A DNA stretch of 31,407 nucleotides, taken from positions 1-31,407 of the forward strand of contig DATGIQ010000381.1 of assembly GCA_035295665.1 (NCBI GenBank). Direction: 5' to 3'. A program made the translations under genes and the position numbers. The notes beneath the pieces were generated by a model. That model saw nothing but the letters and a program-made list of their open reading frames with translations. It had not been told where the DNA came from and made no database searches. Positions 16,626 to 24,816 of the stretch are shown here, one piece after another. Each line of letters starts with the position of its first letter. Position 1 is the first letter of the stretch. Source of the stretch: DATGIQ01 sp035295665. Lineage in GTDB: Bacteria; Planctomycetota; Planctomycetia; Gemmatales; Gemmataceae.

Positions 16626-17070
16626 GGATGGGACTCCTTGTTCAGAATTTCATCATCTGGCGGCGTGTACTCGTGCTGGGCACTGATGGTACGATTTAGC
16701 AAAATGGATGCCGAAGCTCGGATTGGTTGAGTCCGTACACATCGTGAAGGGACGCCGTTTGGCCAAACCACAATTCGGACCTTCACCGGACAAGGATCTC
16801 GCCAGTCGCTTCAGAAAACCTGGAAATAAGCTACATGCCACGATAGCATAGATCAGCTTCTGGTCTGGAGAGGACGAGAAGCAGACGATCCGATTTGGTA
16901 GCCATGCCCACACAACATTACCGCAAGCATGATGCCGCGCCGGCGCATGAGCCAGCGACTTCCCTACGGACCGGCCAGTTTTCTGCTGGCCATGTTGCAG
17001 CCGACACGGAGGCCGTACAGTCACGAAACCGGGGAGCCGCGGCCCAAGCAGAGCCCGAAAGGTCAAATGC
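16626..17070. other. Intergenic region between the PfpI-like gene and the second kinase
   Basis: This 445-bp gap holds no ORF I can support; the short open frames have no recognisable motif. It must carry the divergent promoters of both neighbours. The only structure I noted is a weak inverted repeat GCTTCT (16856-16861) / AGAAGC (16877-16882). No convincing -35/-10 pair is visible by eye. The last bases before 17071 contain GAAAGG, a plausible ribosome binding site for the kinase gene. Confidence 0.4.
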
Positions 17071-18951
17071 ATGTCGAGTGAGCAACAGATCAGCGAGATG
17101 GTGCAACGGTGGGAGAGGTTGCGGGCCCAAGGCCAAACGTTCGCCGCCGAAGAGTTGTGCCGCGATACCCCGGAACTGCTGTCGGAAGTCCAGCAGCGGA
17201 TCAAGGCATTGAGGGCGAGGGACCCGGTAGCCCAGGCCTCCACGGAGGTGAGACCTTCCGAGACCGGCGATTCTTACGCCACGTCCTCCGTCGCACTCCC
17301 GGTCACGTCGGTGGACTTCTTGGCCCCTGCGCAGCAGCCTGACGAGATCGGACGCCTCGGACCGTACCGCGTGCTCAGGCTGCTCGGCGAGGGGGGCATG
17401 GGCATGGTCTTCCAGGCAGAAGATCCGCAATTGCAGCGTCAAGTCGCACTCAAGATCATGCGGCCGGGGACGGGGACGCCTGCGGCCCGACAGCGTTTTT
17501 TGCGCGAGGCCCGGTCAGCGGCCGCCCTGGAGGACGAACACATTGTGCCGATCTATCACGTCGGCGAAGACCGGGGTGTGCCCTTCCTTGCCATGCAGCT
17601 CCTGAAAGGAGAGTCGCTGCATGAGCGGTTGCGGCGTGAAGGAAGCTTGCCATTCGCCGAGGTGATCCGCATCGGGCAGGAGATCGCTCGCGGTCTGGCA
17701 GCAGCACACGAACGGGGTGTCATCCATCGCGATATCAAGCCGAGCAATCTCTGGCTGCATGAACGGCCGGGCGGACCCGCAGGGGCCCGGCGGGTTCAGG
17801 CCAAGGTGCTCGACTTCGGCCTGGCCCGCTCGGTAGCGGAGGATGGCCAATTAACCCAGAGCGGCTCCTGTTTGGGTACACCGGCGTTCATGTCGCCGGA
17901 ACAGGCCGATGGATTGGCGTTGGATGCCCGCAGCGATCTGTTTAGCCTCGGCTGCGTGCTGTACGCCATGACGACCGGACAGCAACCATTCCAGGGAAAC
18001 ACCTTGACGGCCGTGTTGCGGGCGGTGGTCGATCATCACCCCCGTTCTCCCCGTGAGCTCCGGCCGGAGATCCCGCCAGGCCTATCGGACCTGATCATGC
18101 AGCTGCTGAACAAGGATCGTGAGGCACGCCCTGCTTCGGCCCGGGAGGTGGCCGAGACCTTGCGACAGTTGGAAACTGCCAGCCCTGCGGCGGTGCCCAC
18201 AGTCGCCCGGCCGGTGGCTCGGCCTGCTGGGCGGTCCCGGCGATCGCGCGTGCTGCTGCTGGCGGGAGCAGGTACGGCCATCGTGCTGAGTCTTGTTCTC
18301 TGGCAGCATCGGGCCAGCTCACCGTCTCTCCAGGAAGAGCCAAAAGCGAACGGGGTGGAGACACTCGCCCCGCTGTGGGTGCCAAAATTCCGCGTATCGG
18401 TAATCAAGGAGCGTGCACGGGAATATCGTTCCTACGAGCTGGGTACGGATATCTTCGCCGGACAGTTCGATGATCTCGTACAATTAAAGGCCGAGTTTTC
18501 TGAACCGGCCTACTGTTTTCTGCTTGCCTTCAACCCCGACGGCAAGGACCAGCTTTGCTGGCCCGCCGATTCGCACCAACCACCCCAGCGCCAGGACCGA
18601 CTCATCTATCCTCCGAAAGCCGACTCCTTTTTCTCTCTCAACGACGGGGTCGGTCTCCAAGCGTTTGTGCTCCTGGCCGCGCGGCAGCCATTGCCCTCCT
18701 ACGGCCAATGGAAAGCAGAACGTCCGCTCCTGGTGTGGGAGAAACTCCCGGCCCAGGCGGGCATGGTCTGGCGCGGTGATGGCAAGCGGCTGGAGCCGGT
18801 GATGCGCGGGAGCGGAGAGCGGGGCGCAATCGTGGAAGTCGAGGGCATTCCCGTGCTCGCCAAGCTGTGCGAGCAACTCCGACATGCCCCTGGCATCGAC
18901 GCCTTGGCAGTGGAGGCATTTGCGGTCTTGCCGGCGAAGGGCGAGCAGTAA
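17071..18951 (+). CDS. Transmembrane Ser/Thr protein kinase with C-terminal DUF4384-like domain
   Basis: A 626-residue membrane kinase. The N-terminal ~90 residues are a helical, Glu/Arg-rich region. The kinase domain (~95-370) has LLGEGGMGMVF, Lys128 in VALKIM, HRDIKPSN with Asp221, DFG Asp248 and a GTPAFMSPEQ activation end; all catalytic residues are present. After an Arg/Pro linker a single membrane helix (~393-411, VLLLAGAGTAIVLSLVLW) leads to an extracytoplasmic domain with VQLKAEFSEPAYCFLLAFNP, then DGKDQLCWP and NDGVGLQAFVLLAA. This is the strand pattern of DUF4384-type domains, often found with caspase-like or CHAT proteins. Unlike the kinase at 3133, no sigma factor precedes it. The TPR-CHAT gene starts about 53 bp after its stop, so the kinase probably signals with, or controls, that protein. 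Confidence 0.92.
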   Translation: MSSEQQISEMVQRWERLRAQGQTFAAEELCRDTPELLSEVQQRIKALRARDPVAQASTEVRPSETGDSYATSSVALPVTSVDFLAPAQQPDEIGRLGPYRVLRLLGEGGMGMVFQAEDPQLQRQVALKIMRPGTGTPAARQRFLREARSAAALEDEHIVPIYHVGEDRGVPFLAMQLLKGESLHERLRREGSLPFAEVIRIGQEIARGLAAAHERGVIHRDIKPSNLWLHERPGGPAGARRVQAKVLDFGLARSVAEDGQLTQSGSCLGTPAFMSPEQADGLALDARSDLFSLGCVLYAMTTGQQPFQGNTLTAVLRAVVDHHPRSPRELRPEIPPGLSDLIMQLLNKDREARPASAREVAETLRQLETASPAAVPTVARPVARPAGRSRRSRVLLLAGAGTAIVLSLVLWQHRASSPSLQEEPKANGVETLAPLWVPKFRVSVIKERAREYRSYELGTDIFAGQFDDLVQLKAEFSEPAYCFLLAFNPDGKDQLCWPADSHQPPQRQDRLIYPPKADSFFSLNDGVGLQAFVLLAARQPLPSYGQWKAERPLLVWEKLPAQAGMVWRGDGKRLEPVMRGSGERGAIVEVEGIPVLAKLCEQLRHAPGIDALAVEAFAVLPAKGEQ

Positions 18952-19004
18952 GTCGCGGGTTCCAAGACGAGCGGTTTCCTGGACTCTCATTGGCCGTGGG
19001 GGCG

Positions 19005-22000
19005 ATGGCGATGCATGTCCGATTGGGAGTACTGGTTCTGCTGGCTTTTTGCACGAGTGAGGCAGTGGCCGAAGAGCCGCCCTACCGCCGGTTGCTCCAC
19101 GGAGAAGATGCCAGCAAAGCAGCAACATTAGAAAAGCAGATCGCGGAGCTGCAAGAAGGCGGCAAGTACGCGGAGGCCCAGAAGCGGGCGGTGCAAGTGT
19201 TGGCCCTCCGCAAAACAGTGCAAGGAGAGACACATTGGCAAACGGCCGACGCCCTGCGCACGCTGCGGACATTGGAGCACATCGCGGCACTGCCGGCCAG
19301 CGCCCAGGCCGAACTGATCGAGGTAAGCAAGCTTGACACAGAAGCCGAGAGACTGAAGGAGCGACGCCAGTACACGGAAGGAATCGCGCAGTTGCAGCGG
19401 GCCTTGGCCATTCGCCGCCGGCATCTGGGCGAGCAACATGCCGACGTCGCAACCGCCCTCAGCGACCTGGCAGCAATGCTGAGCAACGCTGGCAAATATG
19501 CCGACGCAGACCCGCTCAACCGCCAGGCGCTGGCCATTCGCCGCAAGGTCTTAGGTGAGGATCACCCGGTCACGGCCCAAAGCTACGGCAGAATGGCGAT
19601 CAACCTAAACTCCCGAGGCAAGTACGGCGCGGCAGAGCCGCTCTGCCGCCAAGCGCTGGCGATTGACCGCAAGGTTTTGGGCGAAGCGGATCCCGAAACG
19701 GCGGGGATGTTCGAGGATCTGGCCTATAACCTGAATGCCCAGGGCAAATACGCCGAGGCGGAGCCTTTCGGCCGGCAGGCGCTGGCCATTCGCCGCAAGG
19801 TCCAAGGCGACGATCATGCCGATACAGCCTACAGCTACCTGATCGTGGGTGGTAACCTCGATGATCAAGGCAAACATGCCGAAGCCGAACCGCTGCTCCG
19901 CATGGCTTTGGCCACATCGCGCAAGATCTTGGGTGAGAACCATGTCGATCTGGCCATGAACTATACCTACCTGGCATTTAACCTCGACGCCCAGCACAAG
20001 GAGGCAGAGGCCGAGCCATTGCACCGACAAGCACTTGCCATCCGCCGCAAAGCCTTCGGTGAGAACCATCCCATGACGGCCTTGAGCTACGATAATTTGG
20101 CCACGAACGTGGGCGCTCAGCGGAAATATTCCGAGGCCGAGACTCTGCATCGACAGGCGTTGGCCATCCGCCGCAAGGTCCTGAGCGAGGACCATCCCAG
20201 GACAGCCATGAGCTACAACAACCTGGCCTTCTTCTTGCATGCCCAGGGCAAATACGCCGAGGCAGATTCACTCGCTCGACAAGGACTGGCCATCTTGCGT
20301 AAACACTTGGGCGATCCTCACCCCCATACTGCCGCAGCCTACACCATTGTGGCCGCGACCCTGGAGGCTCAGGATAACTATGTCGAAGCAGAGCAGCTCT
20401 GGGCCCAGGCGGCCCAGAGTTTCGAGATCGCCCGCTGGCGGAGCAGCCGCACCGGTCTCGAACGGGCTTCGACCACGGTCCGCTCGCCGTTTCGTTTCCT
20501 GGCAACATGCCGTGCTCGCCTGGGCCAACCTGTCGCCGCCTGGCGTGCCCTGGAGGCAGGTCTGGCCCGTGGTCTGCTTGATGACCTCTCGGCTGTCCGT
20601 GCCCAGTTCCTCAGCCCGGATGAGCAACAACGGCTGGACACGTTGACTGCTCGGCTGGATCAGCTCGATGGGCAGATTGCTGCCCTCTTGGCAAGCAAAG
20701 AACAGAAAGCGGCGGACATGGCCCGGTATCGAGAGCTTGCAGCTCAGCGCGAGACTGCAACTGCAGAGCTGGACCGCTTTGCCTCCGACCGAGCTGCCCG
20801 TGAGGTCTACGACCTGGAGCGTATCCAGGCGTTCCTACCGGCCGATACGGCGTTGCTTTCGTGGATCGATATTTCCGACGGTCCTCATGCGGCTCGGCCC
20901 GGCGGCGCGCATTGGGCTTGCCTGGTCCGGCAGACGGGGACACCGGTATGGGTGCAGTTGCCCGGGAATGGAACGCAACACACATGGACCGAAAAGGAGG
21001 ACAGCCTTCCCGCACGATTACGCAAGACACTAGCCGAGCCACCGGGCGCCAGGCTCCAGGAGTGGCAGCAGTTGGCACAGCAGACGGCGGCTCAGCGGCT
21101 GATTCCACTGGAGTCCCATCTGCAAGGTATCCGTCACCTCGTGGTGCTCGCCGCCTGGAAAATGGCGGGGCTCCCGATCGAGGCGTTCACCGACCGCTAT
21201 ACCGTTAGCTACGCCCCCTCGGCCACCGTCTTCGCTCGCTTACAAGAACAGCGGCAGAAACAGCGGGCCGCCGGTGACAGCCGCCCTTCCCCGGCCGGCA
21301 AGCTGCTGGCGCTCGGGGACCCTGCATTTCCCACGGTTACGCCGTCCGGTCCCCATCCTAAAGCTTCTCCTACCGCTGCCGACCGCACTCTGCCGATCGG
21401 CCAAGCACCGGCCTTTGCTCCATTGCCGGGCACGCGGATCGAGACCCACGCCATTGCCCAGCTGTTCCCCGAGTCGGTGGTGTTGCTCGGAGCCGATGCA
21501 AGTGTGCCGCGGCTGGCCCAATTGGCTGGTGCAGACCAGCTACGGCAATTCCGCTATCTCCACCTGGCAACCCACGGCATTGTCAATAACCAGATTGCGT
21601 TGGATTCGGCCTTGATTCTGGCGCCGGACCCAGCGCCCGATCCTGCCCAACTATTGCCCGGCGGGCAGCCGCTGGCCGCGGGCCGGCTGACGGCCAAAGC
21701 GATGCTACAAAGCTGGAAGCTGAATGCCGATTTGGTGGTGCTGAGTGCCTGCCAGAGCGCCCTGGGCAGGCAAGCCGACGGCGAGGGCTACTTGGGGTTC
21801 ACCCAGGCGCTGTTCCTGGCCGGTGCCCGCAGCTTGGTCCTGAGTCTATGGAAGGTCGATGACACCGCGACAGAACTGCTCATGGTACGTTTCTACCAGA
21901 ATTTGCTGGGCAAGCGCGAAGGCTTACCGAAGCCCATGCCCAAGGCGGAAGCGTTGCGCGAGGCCAAGAACTGGCTGCGTGAATTGCCGCGTGCAGAGCG

Positions 22001-22166
22001 CGACCGACTGGCCGCAGCACTGAAGCACGAGGAACAGCGCGGCACGCTGGTGGAAAAGAAGCACAAGCCGGTGGTGCCGATCGAGCGCCCCGGAGAATCG
22101 GATGGCCCGCCTTATGCTCACCCGTATTATTGGGCGGCGTTTGTCCTGTACGGCGATCCGCAATGA
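19005..22166 (+). CDS. Exported TPR-CHAT (caspase-HetF-associated) protease-like protein
   Basis: About 1053 residues. The frame is open from 18867, inside the kinase gene; the ATG at 19005 (or 19011, or GTG 18996) is chosen because it gives a signal peptide (MHVRLGVLVLLAFCTSEAVA) preceded by a GGGGG ribosome-binding-like stretch. Then come at least eight TPR units with an exact 42-residue period (LAIRRKVLGEDHP ... NLxAQGKYAEAEPLxRQA), a helical coiled region rich in Gln and Arg (~540-640) and a C-terminal CHAT domain. Its catalytic pair is intact: HLATHG (His857) and SACQSALG (Cys916), with YLGFTQALFLAGARSLVLSLW and a final WAAFVLYGDP strand. CHAT domains are caspase/separase-like cysteine peptidases; TPRs bind partners. 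The signal peptide would place it outside the cytoplasm, on the same side as the kinase's DUF4384-like domain. The substrate is unknown. Confidence 0.9.
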   Translation: MAMHVRLGVLVLLAFCTSEAVAEEPPYRRLLHGEDASKAATLEKQIAELQEGGKYAEAQKRAVQVLALRKTVQGETHWQTADALRTLRTLEHIAALPASAQAELIEVSKLDTEAERLKERRQYTEGIAQLQRALAIRRRHLGEQHADVATALSDLAAMLSNAGKYADADPLNRQALAIRRKVLGEDHPVTAQSYGRMAINLNSRGKYGAAEPLCRQALAIDRKVLGEADPETAGMFEDLAYNLNAQGKYAEAEPFGRQALAIRRKVQGDDHADTAYSYLIVGGNLDDQGKHAEAEPLLRMALATSRKILGENHVDLAMNYTYLAFNLDAQHKEAEAEPLHRQALAIRRKAFGENHPMTALSYDNLATNVGAQRKYSEAETLHRQALAIRRKVLSEDHPRTAMSYNNLAFFLHAQGKYAEADSLARQGLAILRKHLGDPHPHTAAAYTIVAATLEAQDNYVEAEQLWAQAAQSFEIARWRSSRTGLERASTTVRSPFRFLATCRARLGQPVAAWRALEAGLARGLLDDLSAVRAQFLSPDEQQRLDTLTARLDQLDGQIAALLASKEQKAADMARYRELAAQRETATAELDRFASDRAAREVYDLERIQAFLPADTALLSWIDISDGPHAARPGGAHWACLVRQTGTPVWVQLPGNGTQHTWTEKEDSLPARLRKTLAEPPGARLQEWQQLAQQTAAQRLIPLESHLQGIRHLVVLAAWKMAGLPIEAFTDRYTVSYAPSATVFARLQEQRQKQRAAGDSRPSPAGKLLALGDPAFPTVTPSGPHPKASPTAADRTLPIGQAPAFAPLPGTRIETHAIAQLFPESVVLLGADASVPRLAQLAGADQLRQFRYLHLATHGIVNNQIALDSALILAPDPAPDPAQLLPGGQPLAAGRLTAKAMLQSWKLNADLVVLSACQSALGRQADGEGYLGFTQALFLAGARSLVLSLWKVDDTATELLMVRFYQNLLGKREGLPKPMPKAEALREAKNWLRELPRAERDRLAAALKHEEQRGTLVEKKHKPVVPIERPGESDGPPYAHPYYWAAFVLYGDPQ
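19363..20400 (+). repeat. Coding tandem repeat, 126-bp period, eight units (TPR array)
   Basis: The anchor TGGCCATY or a close variant starts at 19405, 19531, 19657, 19783, 19909, 20035, 20161 and 20287, exactly 126 bp apart with no insertion or deletion. Each unit encodes one 42-residue kinesin-light-chain-type TPR. Units share long stretches of near-identical DNA (for example CATTCGCCGCAAGGTC). An earlier, more divergent unit at about 19201 is offset by 204 bp, out of phase by 78 bp. Confidence 0.85.
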
Positions 22167-22190
22167 GTCGACGGTGCGAAGTTCACGGTG

Positions 22191-22206
22191 GATCGCCACT
22201 GCGATC
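22191..22206. terminator. Weak hairpin between the convergent CHAT and HD-GYP genes
   Basis: GATCGC (22191-22196) and GCGATC (22201-22206) pair around a 4-nt CACT loop in the 88-bp gap between two convergent stops. There is only TT afterwards, so it is a weak candidate for a bidirectional terminator. Confidence 0.25.
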
Positions 22207-22254
22207 TTCCCGTCTCCGCGATGGTCTGCACACGAGGGAAGTCTCGTAGTGCGA

Positions 22255-24426
22255 TCAGGAACTCGTAGCTGCCGGCGCCGGTAAGTGCGCACCGCATTCC
22301 CCAGCCTCGGGCCGGCTGGAAACGGCCTTCCGTTGCACTTTCCAAGCTTCCTGCCAAGCTCTCCGATCGAGGCTCAAGAACCGCTCCACGACCTTGGGAT
22401 CAAAGTGTTTTCCCGATTCAGCTGCGATGTGTTGGCAGACCTTGTCTTGTGGCCAGGCGGGACGGTATGGCCGGTGGTAAGAGAGCGCATCCCACACGTC
22501 GACGACGGCGAACACGCGCGCGGCCAACGGGATCTGCTCGCCTTGCAGTCCGCGCGGATAGCCGGTGCCGTCCCACTTCTCGTGATGGCAGTAAGGAATG
22601 TCCAGGGCTTTCTGGAGGTAAGCGATCGGCGACAACCATTCATAGGCATAAGTAGGATGCCGGCGCATGATCTCCCACTCTTCAGCGTTCAGCGGGCCGG
22701 CTTTGAGCAGGATCTGGTCGGGAATGCCGATCTTGCCAACGTCGTGCAAGAGCGCGCCGCGCCTCAAGTGAACCAGCTCCTCCGTATTCAGACCCATCAC
22801 CTCCGCCAAATGGAAGGTGGCTTCGGTAACCCGCTGGGTGTGACCCTCGGATTCCTTATCGCGCAAATCCAGGGCGCGGACCCATCCCTCCAGCGTCGCA
22901 TCGTACGCCAATGAGAGTTCCGCATTGGACCGCTGAAGGCACTGAAACAATTCGGCGCTGCTGACGGCAATGGCAGCCTGGCCTGCAAAAGCCTCCAACG
23001 ACTCAACCCAATCCGGATCGGGGTGGAAGGAAGTGCGCTGGAACGTCTCGAGCACCCCCAGGACCTGTCCCTTGGCAATGAGCGGCGCCGCATGGTAGGC
23101 AACGAACTCCTCATCGGCCAAGAGGGACCTTCGCACAAACGCCTGTTCGGCGAGATTGGAAATGCGAATATGGCGGCGATTGAGCAACGCCTGGACTGCA
23201 CGGCCTTCGTCCAGCCGCAAGCGTTTGCCGTCCAGTGCTGTAGATCGAAATCCCCGAAGAGCCGCACATTCCAACGTCTGGGTACGCGCATCGAGCAGCA
23301 GAACGTCGGCGGCATCGGTCCGCAGCTGGGCTGTCGCCTGATCAAGCAGCATGTCCAACGTCACACGCAGATCAAAGCTGGACAGAATGGCCAGATCAAT
23401 GGCACGCAGCGCGGACAGACGATGTAAGGCGTTTCGGGTCTGCGCGAACAAGGATGCATTCTCATAGGCTACAGCCAGCTGACCGGCGAGGGTAACCGCC
23501 ACCTGTTCATCGGAGGTGCTGAATTCTTCCGCACCGAGCTTGTTGACCAGATAGAGCACCCCGTGGACCTGACTGCACGACTGGATGCGTACGCCGAGAA
23601 AGGATTGCAGGGGCGTGTGCTGGGGCGAAAGGAGCGCGGTTTGTGGCTCGAGTTCCTGGCGACGGAGATGCAAGCGGTTCTTGCGGTGTAGAAGCTCGGC
23701 GAGCAGGCCGGTGCTAGGCGAGGGAACCTCCATGGGGACGGCGCTGGCCGGATCCAAACCCGCCATGGTGAAGCGACGCAGGGATTGGCCATCTTCGGCG
23801 AGGATGCCCACCGCGGTATAGGCGGCGCCGATCAATTCGCGCACACGCTTGCAGAAGACTTCCAGCAGGTGGGCCAGATTGTGCTCCCGGGTCATCAATT
23901 CACCCAGTTCGATGAGCGCGCCCAGGCGCTCATTCGCGGCCTTGAGTTCACGATTGGCTGCTTCGAGCTGTTTCGAGTTGTGCGTCAGCGCATCGGTGAG
24001 AAGACCCAGGTGCTCCCGACTGAACGATTCTGAAGGCGCAGAAGGTCGGGGCAGTGCACACGTCTTCAAGGCTTCGTTGACCGTCTGGAGGATCAATTCC
24101 GGCTTGCACGGTTTGATCAAGACATGGACGACGCCGCACGACTGGGCCAGGGCAATCGCTTCGCGCTTATGAAACGTTGCCGTGTAGAAAATCACCGGCG
24201 TCTGGGCTATGGACGGTTCTTCGCGGAGCCGGCGAACGAACTCGTAGCCATCCATCATTGGCATGAGCACATCGGCGATGATCAGGTCCGGGCGCTCCTC
24301 TCGCGCTCGGCGCAAAGCCTCCAGGCCATCGCTGGCTTCGAGTAAACGATGACCGCTGTGGCCCAGGAGCTTGACGAGAAATTCTCGGCCATCGGGATGG
24401 TCATCAATAATCAAGATGGTTGCCAT
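22255..24426 (-). CDS. Response regulator with GAF-like sensor domains and HD-GYP c-di-GMP phosphodiesterase domain
   Basis: A 723-residue protein from the ATG at 24426, preferred to the in-frame ATG at 24456 because AAGGGGGAAGC lies just before it and the receiver domain then starts at once (MATILIIDDH). The receiver (1-125) has Asp8-Asp9, phosphoacceptor Asp52 (LIIADVLMP) and Lys in VLIKPCKP. A helical linker (~140-180) and two GAF-like modules (~180-340 and ~350-500: REHNLAHLLEVFCKRV, LFAQTRNALHRLSALRAIDL, VLGVLETFQRT) follow. The HD-GYP domain (~515-700) has EGHTQRV, HDVGK (His561-Asp562) and HHEKWDGTGYP (614-624), the complete metal- and GYP-motif set of active c-di-GMP phosphodiesterases. 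It likely lowers c-di-GMP in response to phosphorylation and GAF signals. No cognate histidine kinase lies in the window. Confidence 0.93.
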   Translation of the reverse strand: MATILIIDDHPDGREFLVKLLGHSGHRLLEASDGLEALRRAREERPDLIIADVLMPMMDGYEFVRRLREEPSIAQTPVIFYTATFHKREAIALAQSCGVVHVLIKPCKPELILQTVNEALKTCALPRPSAPSESFSREHLGLLTDALTHNSKQLEAANRELKAANERLGALIELGELMTREHNLAHLLEVFCKRVRELIGAAYTAVGILAEDGQSLRRFTMAGLDPASAVPMEVPSPSTGLLAELLHRKNRLHLRRQELEPQTALLSPQHTPLQSFLGVRIQSCSQVHGVLYLVNKLGAEEFSTSDEQVAVTLAGQLAVAYENASLFAQTRNALHRLSALRAIDLAILSSFDLRVTLDMLLDQATAQLRTDAADVLLLDARTQTLECAALRGFRSTALDGKRLRLDEGRAVQALLNRRHIRISNLAEQAFVRRSLLADEEFVAYHAAPLIAKGQVLGVLETFQRTSFHPDPDWVESLEAFAGQAAIAVSSAELFQCLQRSNAELSLAYDATLEGWVRALDLRDKESEGHTQRVTEATFHLAEVMGLNTEELVHLRRGALLHDVGKIGIPDQILLKAGPLNAEEWEIMRRHPTYAYEWLSPIAYLQKALDIPYCHHEKWDGTGYPRGLQGEQIPLAARVFAVVDVWDALSYHRPYRPAWPQDKVCQHIAAESGKHFDPKVVERFLSLDRRAWQEAWKVQRKAVSSRPEAGECGAHLPAPAATSS

Positions 24427-24816
24427 GCTTCCCCCTTCTGCTGCGTGGACAGACACGCTTCGATCTCGGCTTCAGGCCACGCGGCACCAGCAATGCTGTC
24501 ACCAGGACGCGAGTAAAACTCCAAGGCCAGAGCCTATGCAAAGACCATGCGCGTTCATGGACAATCTGCCGGATGCAAATCTTTAAGAGAGGGCTTACCT
24601 GCGAGGAAAAAATAGACCAATGATGAGAACTGGTCAACGCGGGTTTCTACGCAATTTTGCGGAATTCACCACGTAGCTTTTGCTGCTAAAGGAGCTGTTG
24701 CAAGGCGGGCGCATGGATTTCCGATGAAGGCAGCAATTCCGATTCTTTCTTGTCGGTAAGGCGAGGACGCCAGTCTCTTGGGAGAGCATGAATTTGTGCC
24801 ACGGCATGATTCGTAC
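24427..24816. other. Leader and intergenic region before the HD-GYP gene
   Basis: This 390-bp gap separates two - strand genes. I support no gene here. The part 24427-24608 would be the long 5' leader of the HD-GYP mRNA if the promoter at 24609-24637 is used. Between that promoter and the stop of the beta-lactamase gene (24817) I see nothing convincing, although a 3' hairpin or terminator would be expected. Confidence 0.4.
24609..24637 (-). promoter_or_regulatory. Sigma-70-like promoter of the HD-GYP response regulator gene
   Basis: On the - strand TTGACC (24637-24632) is followed after exactly 17 bp by TATTTT (24614-24609). This is close to the TTGACA-17-TATAAT consensus and it stands out in GC-rich DNA. 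Transcription would start near 24602, leaving a ~175-nt leader to the start at 24426. Confidence 0.55.

Noticed and set aside
16653..17243. Open - strand frame of 196 codons between the PfpI-like and kinase genes
   Set aside because: Its 5' third is antisense to the kinase gene; the rest shows no motif and contains runs typical of chance frames.
18867..19004. Upstream extension of the TPR-CHAT gene into the kinase 3' end
   Set aside because: It would add 46 residues with no signal and would bury the signal peptide that begins at the later ATG.
19363..20400. CRISPR-like periodicity
   Set aside because: The 126-bp period is in frame, has no repeat/spacer alternation and encodes TPR helices.
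24427..24816. Possible small protein genes in the gap before the HD-GYP gene
   Set aside because: Several short frames exist on both strands, but none has a convincing ribosome binding site, motif or independent support.
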